Below the pieces are notes generated by a model. It was given only the letters and a program-made list of their open reading frames with translations. It ran no database searches and had not been told where the DNA came from. The position numbers and the translations under genes were made by a program. Source: JBKEDC01 sp047974225 (GTDB lineage Bacteria; Bacteroidota; Bacteroidia; Bacteroidales; Prolixibacteraceae). From it: 23,724 nucleotides of DNA. The stretch is taken from NCBI GenBank assembly GCA_047974225.1, contig JBKECD010000087.1, positions 1 through 23,724 on the forward strand. Reading direction: 5' to 3'. The first letter of the stretch is position 1; every line of letters begins with the position of its first letter. Of the stretch, positions 15,585 to 23,425 are shown piece after piece.

Positions 15585-15787
15585 ATAAAGAAACATCTTT
15601 TTTAATATTCGTTGTGGAGTATTATCGAAATAAAAAGGACTTATCGGGAAAGGAAGTCGCTGATTTATTCGATAAATATAACATCTGGGAATTGGCTAAA
15701 AAGTCATATTTTCTATGGCACATTGAGTCGCCCGATAATTTTGTGCAAGAAATAGACAAACATATCCTCGACAAAAAAACAAATTAA
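15581..15787 (+). CDS. DUF3791 family protein, candidate antitoxin 2
   Basis: The product has 68 residues: MNKETSFLIFVVEYYRNKKD, then LSGKEVADLFDKYNIWELAK and KSYFLWHIESPDNFVQEIDKHI. The pattern FVVEYYR, LSGKEVxxLFDKY, SYxxWH and IDKHI is typical of DUF3791, a small helical family usually encoded beside DUF3990. The start overlaps the preceding stop in an ATGA, so the two small proteins are translationally coupled. Family assignment is good; antitoxin function is inference. Confidence 0.8.
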   Translation: MNKETSFLIFVVEYYRNKKDLSGKEVADLFDKYNIWELAKKSYFLWHIESPDNFVQEIDKHILDKKTN

Positions 15788-15808
15788 TTAATAAACCCTG
15801 TGCCTTTA

Positions 15809-15863
15809 CTCCTCCCCCGGTTGCTGATCGTAGCCGAAGTATAGGGGGAGGTTGGGAGGGGGC
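15809..15863. repeat. Right copy of the inverted repeat, directly upstream of speB
   Basis: CTCCTCCCCCGGTTGCTGAT continues through CGTAGCC and a GGGGGAGG-type block to GGGAGGGGGC. Its reverse complement aligns with 14726-14777. It also matches the shorter leader repeat at 12321-12360 in its outer parts (TGCCTTT before it, GGAGGGGGCT at the end), differing mainly by the extra central TTGCTGATCGTAGCCGAAG block. It lies 7 bp before the speB ATG. Confidence 0.8.
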
Positions 15864-15870
15864 TATAACT

Positions 15871-16722
15871 ATGGATTACACCAAACATTTCTGTGGCGAA
15901 GACGGTCTTTGCCTAGATTACGATAAAGCGGAGATTGCTATTCTCCCTGTGCCCTATGATGGCACAAGCACTTGGATTAAAGGAGCTGATAAAGGTCCGG
16001 CGGCACTCATTGATGCCTCGGGAGCACTCGAAATGCTCGACATTGAGAGCCGAATCGATGTGTCGAAACGTGGTATCTACACCTGCGAAGCGGTAACGGA
16101 AGATGCCACGCCCGAAAGCATGAGCGATGCGGTGGAAAAAGCTATGACAAAACTCTTGCATGACGACAAATTTCCTGTCCTCATCGGTGGTGAACATTCC
16201 GTGAGCATTGGCGCATTTCGAGCCATGGCGAAGCACCATGGCGAAGTAACTTTCTTGCAGTTTGATGCGCATGCCGACCTCCGCGATAGCTATGAAGGCT
16301 CAACGCACAACCACGCCTGCGCCATGTATCAAGCCAAGCAATATGGCAAGATTGTGCAAGTGGGCATCCGAAGTATGTGTGAAGAGGAGAGTGGGGAAGT
16401 CGACCCCGCCACGATGTTCTTTCGCTACCAAATCCGCCAGAACCCCAATTGGCAAGCCGATGTGCTGAAGCAACTCACCGGCAAGGTCTATATCACTATC
16501 GACCTCGATGTGTTCGACCCTTCCATCATGCCTTCCACCGGCACACCAGAGCCTGATGGATTGTTATATTACGATGTACTTTCGCTCATCCGCCAAGTGG
16601 CAGCCCAGCACGAAGTGGTGGGGCTTGATGTGGTGGAGCTGTGCCCCAATGCTGAGCGTCGGGCATCCGATTTCTTGGCTGCGAAGCTGATTTATCAGAT
16701 ACTCACAGCGGTGAAAGGTTAG
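15871..16722 (+). CDS. speB: Agmatinase
   Basis: This 283-residue protein is a member of the ureohydrolase (arginase/agmatinase) family. The Mn2+ ligands are visible in GGEHS (H109), DAHADLR (D132, H134, D136) and DLDVFDPS (D211, D213). Agmatinase splits agmatine to putrescine and urea, supplying the diamine used by the two carboxynorspermidine enzymes upstream. It is in the same orientation and is probably part of the same cluster, although the DUF3990 cassette and a G/C-rich repeat now separate it. No TAnnTTTG was seen just upstream, so it may depend on read-through. Other ureohydrolase substrates (formiminoglutamate, guanidinobutyrate) are less likely given the neighbours. Confidence 0.93.
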   Translation: MDYTKHFCGEDGLCLDYDKAEIAILPVPYDGTSTWIKGADKGPAALIDASGALEMLDIESRIDVSKRGIYTCEAVTEDATPESMSDAVEKAMTKLLHDDKFPVLIGGEHSVSIGAFRAMAKHHGEVTFLQFDAHADLRDSYEGSTHNHACAMYQAKQYGKIVQVGIRSMCEEESGEVDPATMFFRYQIRQNPNWQADVLKQLTGKVYITIDLDVFDPSIMPSTGTPEPDGLLYYDVLSLIRQVAAQHEVVGLDVVELCPNAERRASDFLAAKLIYQILTAVKG

Positions 16723-16737
16723 GGGGATGACAATAAA

Positions 16738-16778
16738 AAGAAAGCGAAGACTTCATGTTGAGGTCTTCGCTTTTTTTA
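16738..16778. terminator. Convergent, probably bidirectional terminator
   Basis: GCGAAGACTTCA (16744-16755) pairs with TGAGGTCTTCGC (16759-16770) with one wobble, followed by T7 at 16771-16777. The opposite strand has a T-rich tail as well (CTTTCTTTTTATT). It lies between speB (plus) and the fucosidase gene (minus), which converge here. Confidence 0.85.
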
Positions 16779-16796
16779 TTTCCTTGTGCGTAAATG

Positions 16797-18500
16797 CTAG
16801 TTGCTTTCAATTACATTTCCTTTGCCTCGGTAAAGGTCGATTTCGCCATCAAGAAGCACTGCAATGACAGTCATTTTCTTGTCGAGCACTTTTTGGGGAA
16901 GGTCGATATAGGTGATGCCCGGCACGTCATTCCAATAAAGCTTACCGATGATTTGATGGTCGAGCTTTGTGCCATTGCCCACCACCCAGATGCGGTTGAT
17001 TTTATTTTTCAAACCACGAATTACGAGCGGACCATTATTTTCGCCATCCACCATGAGGTAGAGAATTTGCTTGTCTTTCGATAGGGCGTTTGTGCCATAA
17101 TAATGCCCCGCTTGGATTGGGGCGGTCATGTCGTCCACTGCGATTTTGTGTTTTTTCACCCATTCTTCATCCGATAAAATATAGGCGATTTCATAGTCAA
17201 ACAAGTTTGCCTTTGGTTCGCTCAGCTTGATGCTTGATTTCAAATCGACCGCCAAGACGGTGATGGCAGGGTCGCAAAAATCATTGTCCATCTCAATAGA
17301 AAGGAGGTCTTTATTTACTGAGAAAGGCAAACTTTTATTGCTGCCCACCACACGCACTTGCTCCACTTTCGAGTCCAAACCATTTACGAAAATAGCTTGA
17401 TTTGGTTTTCGGTCGAGGTATAAGTAGAGTGTTTTGTTGTCTTTCGATAAGGCTGTTGCACCGTTGTAGTGTTTGCCGCTGATGCCAGGCAATGTGCCAT
17501 AGATTGCCTCCTCGTGTTTCGAGGTCCAGCGACCAAATTCACGCAATATTTCCAGTTGGGGTTCAGGGATGCTACCATCGGCTTTCGGACCGATATCAAG
17601 GAGCAAGTTTCCGCCCATGCTGATACAATCAACGAAGATGCGGAGCAATTGGTAAGGCGTTTTATAGTTATGGTCGTTGTGCTGATATCCCCAAGAATCG
17701 TTCATGGTCATGCAAAGTTCCCAATAAGGATTGCTGGGCAAATTGATAGGTGCACCTTGCTCGGGCGTGTCATAGTCGCCATAACCACGAAGGCGACTGT
17801 TGAGAATAATGTTTTTATTATATTTCAGCATCATTTCCCGCAGCTCGGCAGCTTTCCATTCGGCAGCAGAGTGCTCCCAATCGCCATCAAACCAATATAA
17901 ATCGGGATTGAAGCGACTAGAAAGTTCGTTCATCTGTGCAAAATAAAAATCAGTAAATTGTTTCCATCGCTCGGGGTCATTTTTATAGCGTTTTTCATTG
18001 CGCAGGTGAGCTGGATAATTGGGGTGCGACCAGTCGATAAGCGAATAATAGAGTCCCACTTTGAGGTTTTCATTGCGCAAAGCCTCCACAAAAGGAGCGA
18101 CGATATCACGCTGAGCAGGCGTGTTGTTCACGCTGGTGTAGTGGTCTGTTTTGCTGTCCCACAGCGCCACTCCATCGTGGTGTTTGGTGGTGAGCACTGC
18201 ATATTTAGCCCCACTGTTTTCAATCAGACTAGCCCACTGTTTCGCATCATAGTTGGCAGCGGTGAACCCGTCGAGCTGCTTCATATAGTCTTCATAATTA
18301 ATGTATCCGTTGTGAAACGACCACGACTCATCAATGCCATTCACGGCATAAATACCATAGTGGATGAAGATGCCGAGCTTGGCATCTTTAAACCATTGCA
18401 TGCGTTCGGCTTTGTCTTTTTCCGACTCGTTAGTCTTTGGTTGTGCAAAGCTTGAAACGGCTAGAAGCAGGCAGAGCATTGTCAATAAATTCTTTCTCAT
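16797..18500 (-). CDS. Secreted alpha-L-fucosidase, GH29
   Basis: From ATG 18498-18500 the protein is 567 residues and begins with the signal peptide MRKNLLTMLCLLLAVSSFAQ. The GH29 barrel follows: MQWFKDAKLGIFIHYG (34-49), YAVLTTKHHDG (100-110), GLYYSLIDW (149-157) and the nucleophile in LYWFDGDW (D205). The enzyme releases L-fucose from glycan ends, probably in the periplasm. The C-terminus contains two related beta-rich modules: HYNGATALSKDNKTLYLYLD at 344-363 and HYYGTNALSKDKQILYLMVD at 466-485. These suggest a tandem-duplicated sandwich domain. The frame is open 18 residues further upstream, but that extension overlaps the preceding gene and would bury the signal peptide. It starts 2 bp after the CBM9-like gene stop. 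Confidence 0.93.
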   Translation of the reverse strand: MRKNLLTMLCLLLAVSSFAQPKTNESEKDKAERMQWFKDAKLGIFIHYGIYAVNGIDESWSFHNGYINYEDYMKQLDGFTAANYDAKQWASLIENSGAKYAVLTTKHHDGVALWDSKTDHYTSVNNTPAQRDIVAPFVEALRNENLKVGLYYSLIDWSHPNYPAHLRNEKRYKNDPERWKQFTDFYFAQMNELSSRFNPDLYWFDGDWEHSAAEWKAAELREMMLKYNKNIILNSRLRGYGDYDTPEQGAPINLPSNPYWELCMTMNDSWGYQHNDHNYKTPYQLLRIFVDCISMGGNLLLDIGPKADGSIPEPQLEILREFGRWTSKHEEAIYGTLPGISGKHYNGATALSKDNKTLYLYLDRKPNQAIFVNGLDSKVEQVRVVGSNKSLPFSVNKDLLSIEMDNDFCDPAITVLAVDLKSSIKLSEPKANLFDYEIAYILSDEEWVKKHKIAVDDMTAPIQAGHYYGTNALSKDKQILYLMVDGENNGPLVIRGLKNKINRIWVVGNGTKLDHQIIGKLYWNDVPGITYIDLPQKVLDKKMTVIAVLLDGEIDLYRGKGNVIESN

Positions 18501-18502
18501 AA

Positions 18503-19612
18503 TTATAAATTTTTCGTTGTTTTCCAAGTTCGTCCTTCGTTGTTGATGTGCCAAATAAACTCGCTTTCAGGGCGGGTGGCAATGGCTTCAAATAGGGAAT
18601 TTGTGATTTCCACCGAGTTGATATACTTTAATTCTATCGGAAGCATCGTGCGGAGCAGTTTCAAGTCATTAGAGAATTGATTGTGCTTCGATTTATAGTT
18701 TTTTTGTGCGTGATAGATGGCATAAAGCTCCCATTTCACTTGTTCGTCTTCATTGAAAACAAAAGGTTCTGTTCCTTTGCCAGAAACAATATCGGAGAAT
18801 TGCAAGAAACCCCAAGTTTCGGGTTGGTGCATATCAATAATTCCTTGGGGCGACCAAATCCAGTTGTATTCGGGGAAGTGCTTGCCTGTGTCAGGGTTGA
18901 TTTTCTTTTGATATTTGCCATTCACCACTTCCAATTGCCATTGCACACGGCTGAAATTGATGCGCCATTGATTGCCTGCTTTAGCTTTCACACCCTTGCA
19001 ATATTCGTGCAGAGCACTTAGTGGGAAAGCGATTTCAACCGACCAACCTTCGTCGATATCATTAGGGTTGTTGAGCGTGCCTTTTAGTCCGACGGCTGTT
19101 TTCAATCCGCTCATATCCCAATGGTTGATGGGGGGAGCGCCCTCACGATAAGGTTTGGGGAGGAGTAGTTCCCACACGGTGTTGAGGGCGTTCATTTCAA
19201 ACTCATAATAGCCGTGCGTGTCGCCATTAGGGTCGATGAAGACTTCAAAATCATTGTCATAGAAAATGACTGTATCTCGTTGAGTGAGAGTGCCCCACAG
19301 GTGAGGTTCTTCGAGGAAAGCGCCGATATATAGAAACTCATCATCCCACAGCATTTTAGCCCGAGTGGGGTGAAGTGGTGCGGGTTTTACATCGCCCTCA
19401 ATGTCGCTAAAAAGGTTAGTCCAAGGTGCATTTTGCCAAGTCGCTTCATCGAGTTCTCCATCAATGGAGAGTGGAGCGTCGCTTCGATAGCAGACGTATT
19501 GCTGCGGAGAGAAATTGGGGAGCTTGATTTGCTCAATCTCTTTGTTTGGAGTGCTTTGGCAGCTCGCTAAGCTAGCAGCGAATAGGATGGCTGCAAGTTT
19601 TTTGATGTGCAT
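18503..19612 (-). CDS. CBM9-like carbohydrate-binding lipoprotein
   Basis: From ATG 19610-19612 the product has 369 residues. MHIKKLAAILFAASLASC is a lipoprotein signal ending in lipobox cysteine C18. The body resembles the carbohydrate-binding family 9-like group: IDGELDEATWQNAPW (50-64), FYDNDFEVFIDPNGD (117-131), YYEFEMNALNT (135-145), WSVEIAFPLSAL (190-201) and WRINFSRVQW (216-225). No catalytic motif was recognised. The C-terminal ~100 residues are unassigned and may be helical. The open frame extends 27 residues upstream, but the lipoprotein signal fixes the start. It is followed 2 bp later by the fucosidase, so the pair probably acts on the same glycan, with this protein as a membrane-anchored binding partner (inference). 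Confidence 0.85.
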   Translation of the reverse strand: MHIKKLAAILFAASLASCQSTPNKEIEQIKLPNFSPQQYVCYRSDAPLSIDGELDEATWQNAPWTNLFSDIEGDVKPAPLHPTRAKMLWDDEFLYIGAFLEEPHLWGTLTQRDTVIFYDNDFEVFIDPNGDTHGYYEFEMNALNTVWELLLPKPYREGAPPINHWDMSGLKTAVGLKGTLNNPNDIDEGWSVEIAFPLSALHEYCKGVKAKAGNQWRINFSRVQWQLEVVNGKYQKKINPDTGKHFPEYNWIWSPQGIIDMHQPETWGFLQFSDIVSGKGTEPFVFNEDEQVKWELYAIYHAQKNYKSKHNQFSNDLKLLRTMLPIELKYINSVEITNSLFEAIATRPESEFIWHINNEGRTWKTTKNL

Positions 19613-19690
19613 GGTTGTTTTTTTATGTCGCCTTTGTGGGGCATGAGTTTTTTGAATGGTGTTATCAGCTAATCTTATTGGTAAGCCTTG

Positions 19691-19698
19691 CAAAAATA
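19691..19698 (-). promoter_or_regulatory. Promoter -7 element of the CBM9-like/fucosidase operon
   Basis: The minus strand reads TATTTTTG, a perfect TAnnTTTG match, 78 bp upstream of the CBM9-like start. About 20 bp further upstream, TTGTG on the minus strand (rc of 19718-19721 and neighbours) is a plausible, imperfect -33 box. This suggests separate transcription from the upstream beta-galactosidase gene. Confidence 0.6.
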
Positions 19699-19803
19699 GA
19701 GAATTGTAAGATATCCCACAAGCTAAAAGCGCATTGTTGCGTGTAAAATGCGTTTTTGTGCTGTGTTTTTATCCATTACTCCCTATTTTTCAAAATGTAT
19801 TCA

Positions 19804-20047
19804 GACTACATTTCCCAAAATGTAATACGAATACATATGTATTCGGACTACATTTTTCGAAATGTGATACGAATACATGATGTACACGGACTACATTTTT
19901 CGAAATGTGATACGAATACATATGTACGCGGACTACATTTTTCGAAATGTGATACGAATACATGATGTACACGGACTACATTTTTCGAAATATGATACGA
20001 ATACATATGTACACGGACTACATTTTTCGAAATGTGATACGAATACA
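19804..20047. repeat. Six-copy 42/43-bp hairpin repeat array
   Basis: Units beginning GACTACATTTTTCGAAATGT start at 19804, 19846, 19889, 19931, 19974 and 20016, so the spacing alternates 42, 43, 42, 43, 42. The alternation comes from ACATATGT versus ACATGATGT at the junctions. Each unit contains ACATTT-TTCG-AAATGT, a stem with a TTCG loop. At the second unit, ATGTATTCG (19837-19845) before and CGAATACAT after extend the symmetry into a longer hairpin. The first unit is the most diverged (CCCAAAATGT). The alternating period breaks frame, so a repeat protein is unlikely. Together with the promoter at 19691-19698 and the hairpin at 20055-20093, this accounts for most of the 500-bp gap. Confidence 0.88.
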
Positions 20048-20054
20048 CATAAAT

Positions 20055-20093
20055 AGTGCGGATAATGTGCAAAAAATACACATTATCCGCACT
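20055..20093. terminator. 15-bp perfect stem-loop after the beta-galactosidase gene
   Basis: AGTGCGGATAATGTG (20055-20069) and CACATTATCCGCACT (20079-20093) are perfect reverse complements with a 9-base A-rich loop. The stem lies 20 bp beyond the minus-strand lacZ stop. GTTTTTA follows on the plus strand, whereas on the minus strand only ATTTATG follows, so the T-run points away from lacZ. It may stop transcription in either direction, or form the end of the adjoining repeat array. Confidence 0.6.
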
Positions 20094-20113
20094 GTTTTTA
20101 GGGCAAATCCTTT

Positions 20114-23100
20114 TTAGAAAGTATTTGTTGAGGGCTTAATCACAAAATTAAATTCATAATCTTGATAAGGCATGCGGTATTCGTCGCGAGGTATTCGTCC
20201 CCAGCTAGTTACGCATCCCAGTCCCATTTGCTGTTTGTCGATGCAGATAGTTACAAATGGGCTTTTCTCTACTTCTGCAAAGTGGCGTTGGTCGCGGTCG
20301 GCATCGTCATCAAGCATTTCAACCGTGTAGTTTAGCGCAGAGATGGTAAACGAATCGTCGGAAGAGAAGCGAAGTCCCTTGCCGTTTTTGGCGTTTTGAG
20401 TCCACCATCTGACATCGGTTTTAGTGCCGGTTTCTTGTGGGCGAATGTAGGCATAGGCTTGTTCATCGACTGTCTGGCGATATAGTCCGATGAACTCCGA
20501 ATCTTTGCGGTCGATGTAGTTTTCCCCCGGACCTCGTCCGTAGTATTTGATTTGCTGATAGTCTTGAGGCATTTCAAGTTTCATGCCAAATCGGAACATT
20601 TCCGACACTTCTTTGCCTGTGCCAGCGGTCAGTTTTTGTTTCACGTGGATTGCTCCTTCGTTGTTCACCACATAGGTCAGTTGCAATGTGCCGTCCACTT
20701 CGGGCATGGTGTATTCCGCTTTGATTTCCACCAATCCATCGGCAGTTTTCTCGGCATGGAGCTCTTTGAGTTTGATTTTAGGATTTTTCCACACCTGATA
20801 TTTGTTTTGCAGCTTTGCGCCAAAATCATTGTCGGTGGGCGCACGCCAGAAGTTGGGGCGCAGTTGAGTTCCTTCTTCCATCATTGCTTTTCCATCCATT
20901 GCATATTGGCTGAGGTATCCGTTAGTGCGATTGAAATCAAGTTGGAAGTTTTGCCCTTTAATGATGAGGTAATTCAGCTCTTGATTTTTGATTTCGATAG
21001 GGGAGATGCGTGCGTGGTTTGTCAGCTTGATTTCCTCGGGTGCCCAAGCTTTCACTTCGAGTTGCTGGCGAGCCAATGTATAGCCCGCAGGGAGCAGCTG
21101 CTCTTGTTTTTTGAGCTGATAGGAAACATTGACAAATACTTCTGAAGCATCGAGTTTTGGCATCTGCAAGCCGAGCTTGATTTGCGTTTTTTCTTGCGGA
21201 GCGATGTTTAGGTCGTTGATAATACCTGTTTCGATTACTTTTCCATCAGCCACGAGTTCCCATTTCAGGTAGAAATCCGAGAGGTTGCGAAAGAAATATT
21301 CGTTGAAGATTTCGATTTCCCCAGCTTGGAGGTCGATAGGGCTTGTCCAGATTGATTGATAGTAATATCCCACCTCGTGCATGTGAGGATTAGCCACCCG
21401 GTCGGGACTGATTAGTCCGTTGTTGAGGAAGTTATTGTCGCTCGTGTCATAGGGGTTGAAATCGCCACCATAGGCAAAAATTTCTCGTCCTTGAGCATCT
21501 TTCCAGCGGATGGATTGATCGACAAAGTCCCAAATAAAGCCTCCTTGATAGGCGGGATATTTGCGGATAAGCTCCCAATATTCTTTAAATCCGCCCATCG
21601 AGTTGCCCATGGCGTGGGCATATTCACACTGGATGAGTGGTTTGTTTGGATTATCTTTCACGAAGTTTTCACTTTCGTTGTAATCGCGATACATGGGGCA
21701 GAAAATATCGGTAAATTCATTTCCTTTGGCTTGCTCATATTGCACAGGGCGTGAGTGGTCGTAGTTTTTAATCCAAGTGTAGCAGTCTTCAAAGTTTTTG
21801 CCAAATCCCGCTTCATTGCCGAGCGACCAAATGATGACCGAAGGGTGGTTGTAGCTTCTGAGCACATTGCGCTCATTGCGTTCGAGGTGTGCTTGGGCAA
21901 AAGCCTTGTTTTTGGCTAGTGTTCGGTCGCCATATCCCATGCCGTGCGACTCCACATTGGCTTCCGCCACCACATAAAGTCCGTATTCATCGCAGAGTTC
22001 ATACCACAGATTGCTGTTGGGGTAGTGGCAAGTGCGCACCGCATTGATGTTGAATTTTTTCATCATCAGGATGTCTTGAATCATGCGCTCGCGCGACACC
22101 ACATATCCGCCATCGGGGTCGAGCTCGTGGCGGTTAGCTCCTTTGATGAGTATGGCTTTTCCATTGATGCAAAGTTGATTGTTTTTCATCTCTACTTTGC
22201 GGAAACCTACTTTCACCGGAATTGTTTCAATGACTTGTGCGCCTTGTTTCAAAGTAGCAGTCAATTGGTAGAGATTAGGTGTTTCAGCAGTCCATTTCAA
22301 CGGATTTTTCACTTCAAGTTCGATGTTTTGCACGCCGCTTCCGGTGATTTGTTTTTCGCTCACAGCGTTTCCGTTTTCATCGGTGAGTTGGATTGCTACT
22401 GTTGCTTTGGCTGATAGTTCGACTTGCACGGAGAGTTTTCCATCGGTGTAGTTATTGATTAAGTCGGGTGTGATTTTCAAATCTTTGATGTGTGTTTTTT
22501 CACGTGCATAGAGATAGCAATCTCTGCCTACGCCTGAAAAACGCCAAAAATCTTGGTCTTCGAGATAAGTGCCATCACACCAGCGGAAGACTTGAAAGGC
22601 GATGAGGTTTTTTCCTTTTTTGAGGTGTTTGGTGATGTCAAATTCAGCTTCAAGCTTGCTATCTTCGCTATATCCGACATATTTGCCATTCACATAGAAG
22701 CTCATGTTGGAGGTTACCGAACCAAAATGAGCAATCACTTGCTTGCCCGACCAATGGGCGGGGATTTCGATTTCTTTGCGATAGCTTCCCACGTGGTTGT
22801 TTTCTTCGGGCACTATCGGGGGATTGTTTTTATATTGATTTCGCCAAGCATAGCCCACATTCACATAGAGTGGACTGCCATAGCCGTTCATTTCCCACAC
22901 TCCGGGCACGGTGATATCGTCCCAGCCTTGGTCGTTAAGCTCGGTTTTGTAGAAGTCCATCGAGCGTTGCCAAGCGTGCTCCACCCATTGGAATTTCCAA
23001 CTGCCATTGAGGCTAAAGAAGCGAGCTGATGCCTCTTTGTCGTTTTGTGCAGCTTCTTCCGACTCATAGGCAAAATAATTGCTGTGCATCGGCAGACGGT

Positions 23101-23203
23101 TTTCTTGATTGATGGCTGGGTTTTGCCATTTCTGAGCTTGTGCGCCGCTAGTCAAGAGAGCTAGGCAAATGAGCGCAAAGGCGGAATGAAAAAGTTTAGT
23201 CAT
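20114..23203 (-). CDS. lacZ: Secreted beta-galactosidase, GH2 (LacZ-type)
   Basis: This 1029-residue protein opens with the signal peptide MTKLFHSAFALICLALLTSG, then AQAQ. Its full five-domain LacZ layout is visible: a jelly-roll near 60-240 (SLNGSWKFQW, DITVPGVWEMNGYGSPLY), a sandwich, and the barrel from about 340 with LIKGANRHELDPDGG (352-366), AVRTCHYPN and SLGNEAGFG (acid/base E464). The nucleophile is E527 in QCEYAHAMGNSMGG. A C-terminal small-chain domain follows, with FGMKLEMPQ and YYGRGPGENYIDR. It hydrolyses terminal beta-galactosides, here in the periplasm rather than the cytoplasm as in E. coli. It is in the same direction as the CBM9-like/fucosidase pair, but a 500-bp gap with its own promoter lies between, so it is probably a separate unit. 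It is divergent from the ECF sigma gene. Confidence 0.95.
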   Translation of the reverse strand: MTKLFHSAFALICLALLTSGAQAQKWQNPAINQENRLPMHSNYFAYESEEAAQNDKEASARFFSLNGSWKFQWVEHAWQRSMDFYKTELNDQGWDDITVPGVWEMNGYGSPLYVNVGYAWRNQYKNNPPIVPEENNHVGSYRKEIEIPAHWSGKQVIAHFGSVTSNMSFYVNGKYVGYSEDSKLEAEFDITKHLKKGKNLIAFQVFRWCDGTYLEDQDFWRFSGVGRDCYLYAREKTHIKDLKITPDLINNYTDGKLSVQVELSAKATVAIQLTDENGNAVSEKQITGSGVQNIELEVKNPLKWTAETPNLYQLTATLKQGAQVIETIPVKVGFRKVEMKNNQLCINGKAILIKGANRHELDPDGGYVVSRERMIQDILMMKKFNINAVRTCHYPNSNLWYELCDEYGLYVVAEANVESHGMGYGDRTLAKNKAFAQAHLERNERNVLRSYNHPSVIIWSLGNEAGFGKNFEDCYTWIKNYDHSRPVQYEQAKGNEFTDIFCPMYRDYNESENFVKDNPNKPLIQCEYAHAMGNSMGGFKEYWELIRKYPAYQGGFIWDFVDQSIRWKDAQGREIFAYGGDFNPYDTSDNNFLNNGLISPDRVANPHMHEVGYYYQSIWTSPIDLQAGEIEIFNEYFFRNLSDFYLKWELVADGKVIETGIINDLNIAPQEKTQIKLGLQMPKLDASEVFVNVSYQLKKQEQLLPAGYTLARQQLEVKAWAPEEIKLTNHARISPIEIKNQELNYLIIKGQNFQLDFNRTNGYLSQYAMDGKAMMEEGTQLRPNFWRAPTDNDFGAKLQNKYQVWKNPKIKLKELHAEKTADGLVEIKAEYTMPEVDGTLQLTYVVNNEGAIHVKQKLTAGTGKEVSEMFRFGMKLEMPQDYQQIKYYGRGPGENYIDRKDSEFIGLYRQTVDEQAYAYIRPQETGTKTDVRWWTQNAKNGKGLRFSSDDSFTISALNYTVEMLDDDADRDQRHFAEVEKSPFVTICIDKQQMGLGCVTSWGRIPRDEYRMPYQDYEFNFVIKPSTNTF

Positions 23204-23365
23204 ATTCGTATAAATAAAAGATTTGCTTTTTGAGTTGGCTAATATACTATTATTTATTTGTTGATGGATGGGAAAAATGTTTTTTCGATGCTCAAGTCAT
23301 AGATTTGCTTAAATATACATTGATATTATCGAATGCAAAAAAGAGCAGATTTTAATATCACTTAC

Positions 23366-23373
23366 TACATTTG
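23366..23373 (+). promoter_or_regulatory. Promoter -7 element of the ECF sigma gene
   Basis: TACATTTG is a perfect TAnnTTTG match 52 bp upstream of ATG 23426. No TTTG was seen at the expected -33 distance. The 23204-23365 stretch is A+T-rich and otherwise featureless; it must also hold the divergent lacZ promoter, for which I found no perfect -7 match. Confidence 0.55.
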
Positions 23374-23388
23374 TCATAAAATAATCTG

Positions 23389-23404
23389 GATTAGCATGCT
23401 AATC
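23389..23404. promoter_or_regulatory. 16-bp perfect palindrome in the ECF sigma leader
   Basis: GATTAGCATGCTAATC is an exact 16-bp palindrome lying 16 bp after the -7 element and 21 bp before the start codon. Its position fits an operator or a small leader hairpin controlling the sigma factor gene (inference). Confidence 0.5.
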
Positions 23405-23425
23405 AGGATGACTAAAATTAGAGAT

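Noticed and set aside
18501..18554. Upstream start for the fucosidase
   Set aside because: It would add 18 residues ahead of a clear signal peptide and overlap the preceding gene.
19613..19693. Upstream start for the CBM9-like protein
   Set aside because: It would place 27 residues before a lipoprotein signal and begin inside the promoter box.
19804..20047. CRISPR array
   Set aside because: The units adjoin with no unique spacers, and no cas genes are in view.
19756..20081. Repeat-protein frames on both strands in the 42/43-bp array (for example MYSYHISKNVVRVH repeats)
   Set aside because: The alternating 42/43-bp spacing breaks frame between units, so a translated repeat protein is not maintained.
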